Below are positions 56,830-64,000 of a DNA stretch of 64,000 nucleotides, piece by piece. Source of the DNA: Acytostelium subglobosum LB1 (lineage: Eukaryota; Evosea; Eumycetozoa; Acytosteliales; Acytosteliaceae); contig NW_012236504.1 of NCBI RefSeq assembly GCF_000787575.1, positions 310,001 to 374,000 on the forward strand, read 5' to 3'. The notes under the pieces are model-generated. The model saw only the letters and a list, made by a program, of their open reading frames with translations, searched no databases and was not told the origin of the DNA. Both the position numbers and the translations under genes were made by a program. The first letter of the stretch is position 1. Each line of letters opens with the position of its first letter.

Positions 56830-58427
56830 ATGGCAAGGATCAGGACTGTTAGGTCAAAGAAAGGTGCAACAACAAAAGGATGATAATGATGGTGGCGACA
56901 AAGTGTGTGAGCATGAAGCAAAGGTTGAGATAGTATGCTTCGATTGTAAACAACTGGTCTGCTCATTGTGCTGTGACCAAACATAAGATGCACAATCTCG
57001 ATCATATCGATAATATAAAACATAGTATGACGGCTACCGCTGCTGCAAAGAAGAAGTTAGACGATCCCTTTGACAAGAGGTTGGAGCAGTCATGGGAGCA
57101 CCTACAAAGCCTGGCCACATCGTACAAGATACATGATGCAGCGAGAGGTCAGATAGTTGATCACTACAGACAACTACACGAATCACTTGTGCTTGAGGAG
57201 CACAAGAAGAAGGCACCAATCACTAGTGAGATGGAGCGCACCGAGGAGGCAATGACATCTATCGCCAAGAACTTGGACGAGGTGCACACTTTCTTCAACA
57301 AGGCCAATGGTACGGGTGATACGGTGATTGACACTGTTGAGTTGATCAAGGCCATCACTTCAAGCAGGACAGTCAATCAGTTTATCAAGAAGATTCACCG
57401 AGACTCTGGTGAAGGACCCGTGGAATACACTGATCGTCAGCTCTTGTCAATGGTGTTGAAAAGTGATCAATTGATGTCAACCAACAAGTACCAACCCAGT
57501 CACACTTATAGCACCAGTAAGCGTGAATACACTGACAATTTAACTGGAGTGTCGCACACAGAGATTGAAGTGATTGGTCCTCCAACGTCATGGATGGTGA
57601 AACATAAATTCACCAATCATATCTTTGGATTCTACTCAAATGGTTTGGCTATCTATGATCCTGCCAAATGCAAATGGTCGAATGTGATCCGTAATACCCC
57701 TCAAATAGACAGGAAGTTGGTCGATAGAGCAATGGTGTACGCACGAAATAACATCTACGTGTTTGGAGGTGCGGGCAAGGAGGACACATATGCACAATAC
57801 TCATTGGTAGAGCACAAGTGGTTTGACAACTTACCCATTGTTGGACCATCGGTGATTGGAGGACACAGCATTTCAGTATGCTTCGATGGCAACAAGAACA
57901 TATACCTAGTTGGAGGATATTTTCAAGATAGCCATTTGAATCGTGTTGATTGCTTCGACTTGGAGACCAAGACGTTCAGGCATATTGGAGGGCTCACCCA
58001 CTGCATCAAATCAGCTACGTCCTTCTTCCACAATGGCGCAATTCATATGTTAGGTGGAGAAAGAGTTGGATGCGTTTATAAGGCCATTCAAACATTCAAT
58101 GTCAGCAACCAAAGAGAATCAAATTTCCTGCCACTAATTGAAAAACCATATTTCTCAGGCTTTTGCTTTGATGGTATTGGATCAACCTATGCCTTAGGCA
58201 ACAATATCTTTGCCAGAGTAACATTGCCTGGCCTCGTCTTTACACCCTTGGCCAACTATCCCTCATCTGCAATTCCAAGGAACGAAGCTACAATGTACAT
58301 CCCTGGAGTTGGACCTATTCATTGTTCCAATAGTGGCATCAAACAATATTTAATCGAGACAAACACATGGAAGACACTCTACGATCAAGGTATCAATGGT
58401 TACGTATGGTGTCCTATCATTGATTGA
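56830..58427 (+). pseudogene. B-box/kelch unit 5, frame breaks in the N-terminal part
   Basis: The ATG at 56830 opens MARIRTVRSKKGATTKG, a typical start for the family, but the B-box (CEHEAKVEIVCFDCKQLVCS) is in another frame and the rest (VTKHKMHNLDHIDNIKHSMT onwards) in a third. Breaks lie at about 56870-56885 and about 56968-56972. From the in-frame ATG at 56988 to the stop at 58427, 479 residues are fully open: linker (HYRQLHESLVLEEHKKKAP) and complete kelch part (YARNNIYVFGGAGKED, CFDGNKNIYLVGGYFQD, YIPGVGPIHCSNSG). So a B-box-less protein could still be made. Otherwise it is an N-terminally decayed copy. Confidence 0.72.
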
Positions 58428-58617
58428 TTGACAAGATCATTATTAATACACGAAATAAATCTACCAACCCCATCTTATTATTTTTATTATTATTAATTAA
58501 ATTCAATACCTAATAGATCTATATTCTCAAGGAATAATTATTTAATTGAACATTTACTCATTGTATTATTCCATTCTCAAACTCCAATAGAATAATAATA
58601 ATAATAACAAACCAAAT

Positions 58618-60197
58618 ATGGGCAAAAAGAAATATCATAATAGGAGAAGACATCCTTTAAAAATTAAGAAAGTAGAGAATTGTAAACATGAAACCAAAAT
58701 GGATCGTGTATGTTTAACTTGTAAAGATGTCATTTGTACACATTGTGCCTACCTACATTGGTCACACAAGTTAGAGAATTTAAATAATATAAAGAGTTCA
58801 ATTAAATCAAATAAGTTCACTGACCAATTTAATGAGAGGTTAATTACACTCTGGAATAAATTAAAAAGTTTGGAAACTACTTATCAATTACAAACTACAA
58901 CCAGAGATAAATTGATTGATCATTATAGACAATGGCACGAGAATATAATGATCGAGGAACATAGAAAGAAGTCTCCAATCTCACAAGAAATTGAACATAC
59001 AGAGGAGACAATTAGTCAATTCACAAAGGAGTTGATTGATATTCATGTCTTATTCCAAAGAGTCAAGGCAGAAGGAAAATTGGAGACTGACCCAGTTGAA
59101 CTAGTAAATGCAATCAAGTCAAGTGACAATATTGATCAATTTATTCAAACTATTTACAAATATCAAGAACAAGAGGAAGTGATTGTAGATGATCCAAAAG
59201 TTGATGTTGATGATCACAGTTTGGTAGATATGTTTATCAAATGTACAAAGTTGATAGATTCGAATGAATATCAACTCAATAGTACATTCACATTATCAAG
59301 AAATCCTGTAACAGCCACTTTGGAAGTAAACGATAATTGTTTACTACAATGGAAACCATCACATCGGTTCTCCAACAATTTAATACTATTTAGGAAATAT
59401 TGTACAATGGCATTCAATTTTACAACAAAGATGATTACAATACTTGGAAACCAAGATAATTATACTGGATTGGATAGGAAGGATATTGAAACCTCCTCAA
59501 TATATGCCAGAGATAACATCTATGTGTTTGGAGGAGAAGGTAATGAGAGGAAACTATCAAGTTTTTCTTTAATCGATTGTCAATGGTATGAAGAGGAAAT
59601 TGGATCATCAATAGATGGTGGACATGGTATCTCAGTTTGTTCAGATGATACCAAACATATATTCCTATTTGGAGGATGTAGAGGAGGTGACTTATTGAAT
59701 AGAGTTGACTACTTTAATGTGGAAACTCTAAAGTATGCCCATCACGGTGTTGTGTTTACCAATCTCAAATCATCATACATGTTCTTTAGGAATGGAAGTC
59801 TCTATATCACTGGAGGATTCGATAGTAAGAGTAGATTATTCTCCAATATTATTGTTTATTCATTCAAAAAAATTGGAAGTCCAGCAACAGTTCTATTTAC
59901 ATTCCACAGGAACCATTCCAATCAATCTGTTATGATGGTGGAGATGGAGTATATGTTATCAGTACAGAGTACTTTGCAAGAATATCATTGTTGGATTATT
60001 TGGATGATGAAACAAGGTTGACTGTACTTTCCAATCCTGGACCAATTGTTTGGGGTGATAGATTATTTTATCTACCTGGAAGTGGCCCTATTCTATGTAC
60101 ATCTACTCACATTGCTAAATACAATGAACTAGACGACATCTGGACAACACTCTATACTGGTGAACTTAAGTTCAACAATTGTTGTCTGGTACCTTGA
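58618..60197 (+). pseudogene. B-box/kelch unit 6, one frameshift near the 3' end
   Basis: Open from ATG 58618 (MGKKKYHNRRRHPLKIKK) for 467 codons to 60021. The B-box is CKHETKMDRVCLTCKDVICT plus HCAYLHWSHKLENL, with one residue fewer before the first His. The linker and kelch motifs (YARDNIYVFGGEGNER, DDTKHIFLFGGCRGG, NRVDYFNVETLKY) are present. Near 59905-59912 the family reading changes frame: the continuation EPFQSICYDGGDGVYVIS and the conserved end YLPGSGPILCTSTHIAKY lie in the next frame to 60197. One inserted base or two lost bases would explain it. It is a recent break or a sequence error; the AT-rich codon use is like unit 7. Confidence 0.68.
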
Positions 60198-60356
60198 TTC
60201 AAATTAATAGAGCCAACATAAATATTTGATTGTTTCTTAATAATAAAAATTTAAATCAATACCATATATAGATATTAGGTTATTTTATCAATTAAAAAAT
60301 TTTAAGGGTATATCTTAGATGAATTATTATAATCTATTTTGTAATTAATTGGATAT

Positions 60357-62048
60357 ATGGCAAAGAAAAGAACATTTAAAAGAAAGGCAGTGGTACAGCT
60401 CCAACCAAACTCGACTGCTGTTGGGAATGAAATGGAAGAACAACAACTAGAAGAAGAGGAAACATCTCAACTTGGAGTTTGCAAACATTTTACAGACACA
60501 ACAACTGCAAAGTTGGAATTGATTTGTATTGATTGTATGAAGATAGTATGTTCTCTATGTTCAGTTATAGATCATAAATCACATAATATAGATCAATTTG
60601 ATATCATAAAGGAATCAATCTCAAACAAGTCGCTCTGTAATCCATTCGATAAGAGGTTGGATCAGCTATGGGACCAACTAAAGAATCTTGGCAAATCTCA
60701 AAAGAAGTTGGAACAAGTTAAAACGGAAATGATTGATCATTTTAGACACTTACATGAGATATTAATGGTCCAGGAACATAAAAGTAAGCAACCAATCACA
60801 AATGAGATTGAGCACAATCAAGAGACAATTGTCAATATTATAAAAGAGATTACAAACATACTTGGTATGTTCAATATGATTGATGTCAATGGTCAATGGG
60901 AATCAGACCCAATCAAAATTAGAAAGGCCATCACATCTAGTAGGAATATGAACCTATTTCTTAAGAAGGGACATACAGAATCGGACAACACAGAACTAAT
61001 CACTCGTGATGACCTTAGTTTAGTAAAATTATACCTGGATTGTTATTCAAAGATGTCCACCAACCAATATGATCAATCAAAAATACTTTGCACGAGGAAA
61101 CAACAGTACATGGATATGGTAACTGGTGAGACGCTTTATCATATTGACTTGGTCAACTATGAAGGTGAGTTGAAGGCCGGACATGGATGGTCTAATCATA
61201 TTGTTGGATTTTATGATGGTGGCACCTGCATCTTTAATCCTACTTCATCGACATGGGTCCACTCCAACAAAAACGCATTGTTCATGCGCAATGGTATCCA
61301 ATGTTCATCAGTTTACGCTCGAGACAACATCTATGTGTTTGGAGGTGATGGCCCCAACATTGAAGATAGCTACGTTTGGTACTCATTAGTGGATCAGAAA
61401 TGGTCCATCAAGAATATTGTCGGACCATCAGTTGAAGGTGGATCAAATATCTCTGCTTGCTTTGATGGCCAACGATTTATATACTTGGTTGGTGGCACTC
61501 ACAAGGGATACCTCTTGAACAGAGTGGACTGCTTTGATGTCGAGACTGGCACATTTAGACATGTTGGCACACTTCCCTATCATTTCAAGTCAGCAGTGTC
61601 TTTCTTCCAAAATGGTATCATATACATTGTCGGTGGCTATGACAAGGAGGACAAGAATCTAGGCGCGATATTTACCTTCAACACCTTGAACCTTGGATCC
61701 AACAAGTTGTTCAGACAACTCCCTACCTATGTTGATAATAAGAAGAAGATGAGTGCATGCTTCGATGGCAAGGATAGAGTATACTTGTCAAGCAATGGAT
61801 GGTTCCATTATATACTTTTGTCTAGCTTGGGTGGACCATTCACATTGACATCGCCTCCCTTAACGACTTTTCCTTCTGACTTCACATTGTTCTTTGTTCC
61901 AGGCTTTGGACCTACGCTCTGTGACAGTGAGCGCATATCAATGTACAATACAATGTATAACAATTGGGAACAAATATACACGGGCAAGTTACGAGACATT
62001 GCATGGTGCCATATTACTGCCGCTGCTGTTGTTGAAGATACAACATAG
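60357..62048 (+). CDS. B-box/kelch unit 7, intact
   Basis: One open frame of 563 residues from ATG 60357 (MAKKRTFKRKAVVQLQP). An acidic Glu/Gln stretch precedes the B-box, which has a 5-residue longer first loop (CKHFTDTTTAKLELICIDC, then MKIVCSLCSVIDHKSHNID). The coiled-coil linker (HFRHLHEILMVQEHKSKQP) and kelch-like part follow: YARDNIYVFGGDGPNIED, CFDGQRFIYLVGGTHKG, NRVDCFDVETGTFRHVG, FFQNGIIYIVGGYDKED and FVPGFGPTLCDSERIS. It is the most divergent open member. No RING, signal or membrane segment is seen. It is last in the array, about 600 bp before O-methyltransferase copy B. Confidence 0.85.
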   Translation: MAKKRTFKRKAVVQLQPNSTAVGNEMEEQQLEEEETSQLGVCKHFTDTTTAKLELICIDCMKIVCSLCSVIDHKSHNIDQFDIIKESISNKSLCNPFDKRLDQLWDQLKNLGKSQKKLEQVKTEMIDHFRHLHEILMVQEHKSKQPITNEIEHNQETIVNIIKEITNILGMFNMIDVNGQWESDPIKIRKAITSSRNMNLFLKKGHTESDNTELITRDDLSLVKLYLDCYSKMSTNQYDQSKILCTRKQQYMDMVTGETLYHIDLVNYEGELKAGHGWSNHIVGFYDGGTCIFNPTSSTWVHSNKNALFMRNGIQCSSVYARDNIYVFGGDGPNIEDSYVWYSLVDQKWSIKNIVGPSVEGGSNISACFDGQRFIYLVGGTHKGYLLNRVDCFDVETGTFRHVGTLPYHFKSAVSFFQNGIIYIVGGYDKEDKNLGAIFTFNTLNLGSNKLFRQLPTYVDNKKKMSACFDGKDRVYLSSNGWFHYILLSSLGGPFTLTSPPLTTFPSDFTLFFVPGFGPTLCDSERISMYNTMYNNWEQIYTGKLRDIAWCHITAAAVVEDTT

Positions 62049-62658
62049 TAACTAATTAATAAACTGTTTGTTGTTGTTGTTGTTGTCGATACTAATGATG
62101 ACACATTCATTCAATCATTCAATCAGTCAATCAATCATCATTACGATGTAATGTATGATGTTGCTTCTTCCAAAGAATGAATGATTGAATGTCACTTTGA
62201 TGTCTTTGATGATTGTCAGTCTGCAAAGATTCGATGGTCTTGCCATCACAAGATCAAGACGATCCTACTCTTAGGAGATAAGTATGTTGTTGTTATATGA
62301 TTGAACAACTTATGATTAGTGACGATACTATTATGTTTGTTTGACTTATGAATACATTGTATAACTATTCATCAATAGGATTAGATAGATACAACAATTG
62401 ATTGAATTTCCTCTAAACATACTTACATGACAATCATGAATGATCGAAGACTGAGGAGGGACTTCGATAGAACCCCGAAAACTAAATGGAACTAGTCTGC
62501 GGAAGTATCCAGCTCCTTTATTTAAGCCAAAGTGCACTGACCTGTCAAACGTCAACTTCATCAGTTTGTTAATCAATCAATCAATCAATCATCTAATAAT
62601 AAGATCTTTCTTAAACTACAAACTTTATTACTTTACTTAACTTATAATCACATACATA
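62049..62658. other. Spacer between the array and O-methyltransferase copy B
   Basis: TCAA/TGAT repeats lie at about 62105-62140 and 62570-62592. A minus-strand frame (62576-62346) with a donor-like GTAAGT (LTFDRSVHFGLNKGAG..., then FRGSIEVPPQSSIIHDCH) is complex enough to be noticed, but no second exon or family was found, so no gene is called. Confidence 0.35.
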
Positions 62659-63923
62659 ATGTCTAACTTGCCTGTTGCTTACGATGTCAAGACCGGAGTC
62701 ACTGAGGAGATGTACAAGTACATGATCCAACACAGTGTCCACTTGCACCCAGCCCAGAAGGACTTGTACGAGTGTATGTTTATATCTAATCATTCAATGT
62801 TGATTGATACACTTGAGACTTACATACATTCATTCACTCATTCTTTCATCCACATCCAGTCACCAAGAACCATGACAGAGCAATCATGTAAGTGTTTGAG
62901 TGAATGATGTTGTTGTTGAGTTGGTTGGACAATCACCAAGTTCTTGGAACTGACCATATATTGTTGTTGTTTGAATGAATATAGGATGACTGCTTTGGAC
63001 CAATGCTCATTGTTCACCTTCTTTGTCAAGATCCTAAATGCCAAGAACACCATTGACGTTGGTGTGTTCACCGGTTTGAGCTCACTCACTGTTGCCCTCG
63101 CTCTCCCAGAAGACGTATGTTTGTCACTTTAACATCAACCAACCTTTAATGGTATTGATTGGCTAATCAACCTTAATCAATATGTATTCATATGATACAG
63201 GGAAAGGTCATTGGATGTGATGTGTCTACAGAGTACACTGACCACGCCAGGAAGTACTGGAAGCAGGCTGGTGTCGACCATAAGATTGACTTGAGAATCA
63301 GACCAGCCACTGAGACTCTCCAGGAGTTGATCAACCAAGGCAAGGAGGGTACCTTTGACTTTGTCTTTATCGATGCCGATAAGCCAAACTATGATGCCTA
63401 CTATGAGCTCTCACTGAAGCTCATCAGAAAGGGTGGTATCATCGCCTTTGACAATGTCTTCTTCCACGGTGATGTCCTCAAGCGTATGTATTATTATATC
63501 CCATCATCATCAACGTTCGTCATCTCTTTTGATCTGTTATATGTGTATGTTGCGTATGTTATTGTTATGTGTGTCTGTTCAAAGATGATGTGATTCGTTG
63601 CTCGCAAGCCCGGGCCACAAATATCCAATCACTTCACTTTACATCACACTACTTTGATATCCAAGCGCGGATACCTCACCAATGCAGATACATCAAACCA
63701 AGCGCCGACCAATCAATCAATCAATCATTTGATATCATGATAATATATGATATACTAACTTACATCGCCAACATATTGATCTAAACTACCCAACAAATAT
63801 ATAGCCACTGAGCCACAAGCACAAGCCATTGACACTTTGAACAAGAAGTTGCTCACTGATAAGCGTGTTGTTATCACCACATTGGCCATCGCTGATGGAT
63901 TGACATTGGTCACCAAGGCCTAA
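62659..63923 (+). CDS. SAM-dependent O-methyltransferase, caffeoyl-CoA type (copy B)
   Basis: Five exons (62659-62773, 62860-62887, 62985-63114, 63201-63483, 63805-63923) join to 224 residues, the same length and exon sizes as copy A. MSNLPVAYDVKTGVTEEMYK, TIDVGVFTGLSSLTVALALP, GCDVSTEYTDHARKYWKQAG, FVFIDADKPNYDAYYELSLK and FDNVFFHGDVL match the caffeoyl-CoA/catechol O-methyltransferase family with SAM motif I and the metal-binding Asp. Exon 2 (FTKNHDRAI) is 28 nt. Intron 4 is longer (321 nt) than in copy A (69 nt). Codon use is more C/G-ending than in copy A, so it is probably the more highly expressed copy. The substrate is unknown. Confidence 0.9.
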
Positions 63924-64000
63924 ATCAAGTTCCAAGTTCTCTTTCTCTCTTTTCTTTTCCCTCTCTCTCGCTCTATGCAGGTGTGTGACGTGAGTCGCAG

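Larger units (their letters stand above)
50540..62048 (+). repeat. Tandem array of seven B-box/coiled-coil/kelch-like genes
   Basis: Seven same-strand, intronless homologous units lie at about 50540, 52357, 53313, 55009, 56830, 58618 and 60357, bracketed by the two O-methyltransferase paralogues. All share a B-box (C-x-H ... C-x2-C-x4-C-x2-C ... H-x2-H), a helical linker with HYRQLHE...EEH.KK, and a C-terminal series of Gly-Gly motifs (YARDNIYVFGG, FDGDKHIYLIGG). Units 1 and 2 are the closest pair. Units 4, 6 and 7 use more A/T-ending codons. Spacers between units are 150-350 bp. Confidence 0.9.

Noticed and set aside
62346-62576. Minus-strand frame with GTAAGT donor before O-methyltransferase copy B
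   Set aside because: No second exon in matching phase could be found.
1-64000. Transposon or virus-derived elements
   Set aside because: No transposase, reverse transcriptase, integrase, terminal repeats or capsid-like frame was recognised anywhere in the window.

Overview
The window is a nuclear genome segment from a dictyostelid social amoeba. The evidence is short GT-AG introns (mostly GTATGT or GTAAGT donors and TAG or CAG acceptors), long Asn and Gln runs inside proteins, AAC and ATC trinucleotide repeats, and family members typical of the group (an HssA-like mini-gene, CYRI/Fam49, F-BAR RhoGAP, B-box/kelch proteins). Coding regions often use C- or G-ending codons, so the genome is less AT-rich than Dictyostelium discoideum. 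The species cannot be fixed from the sequence alone. I found no organelle DNA, rRNA, tRNA, CRISPR array or recognisable transposon. Exon maps were made by hand from splice consensus, reading frame and recalled family alignments.

Positions 1-34060 hold mostly single-copy housekeeping genes. In order they are an RlmI-like RNA methyltransferase (cut by the window edge), SERAC1, the nuclear 5'-3' exonuclease XRN2/Rat1, prolidase, a membrane-anchored bZIP factor, a PNRC/Edc-like candidate decapping cofactor, a Pro/Gln/Tyr-rich protein, CYRI (Fam49), a LYR-motif protein and complex I NDUFA9. They continue with an unknown 169-aa protein, a cis-prenyltransferase (DHDDS), kinetochore SPC25, an F-BAR/RhoGAP protein, a 76-aa HssA-like gene, TRAP-alpha (SSR1) and Rab1. 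Positions 34060-49200 hold a small two-exon candidate gene, a large cell-surface protein built of solenoid-like repeats, LAS1, a BTB/BACK protein with a discoidin-like C-terminus, an ankyrin protein and a Pho80-type cyclin.

Positions 49471-63923 form the most unusual block. Two paralogous five-exon O-methyltransferase genes with identical exon lengths (115, 28, 130, 283 and 119 nt) bracket a tandem array of seven intronless B-box / coiled-coil / kelch-like genes, all on the + strand. Two members (55009-56658 and 60357-62048) are fully open. One has a single in-frame amber stop, one is cut off where it runs into the next copy, and three carry frameshifts. This looks like a birth-and-death multigene locus and is the best candidate for an undescribed system here. 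What the proteins recognise cannot be told from the sequence.

A TGAT/ATCA tetranucleotide fills most introns and spacers, usually in the CAAT-type orientation in the transcript. Several genes are divergent pairs sharing one spacer: methyltransferase/SERAC1, CYRI/LYR and BTB/ankyrin.
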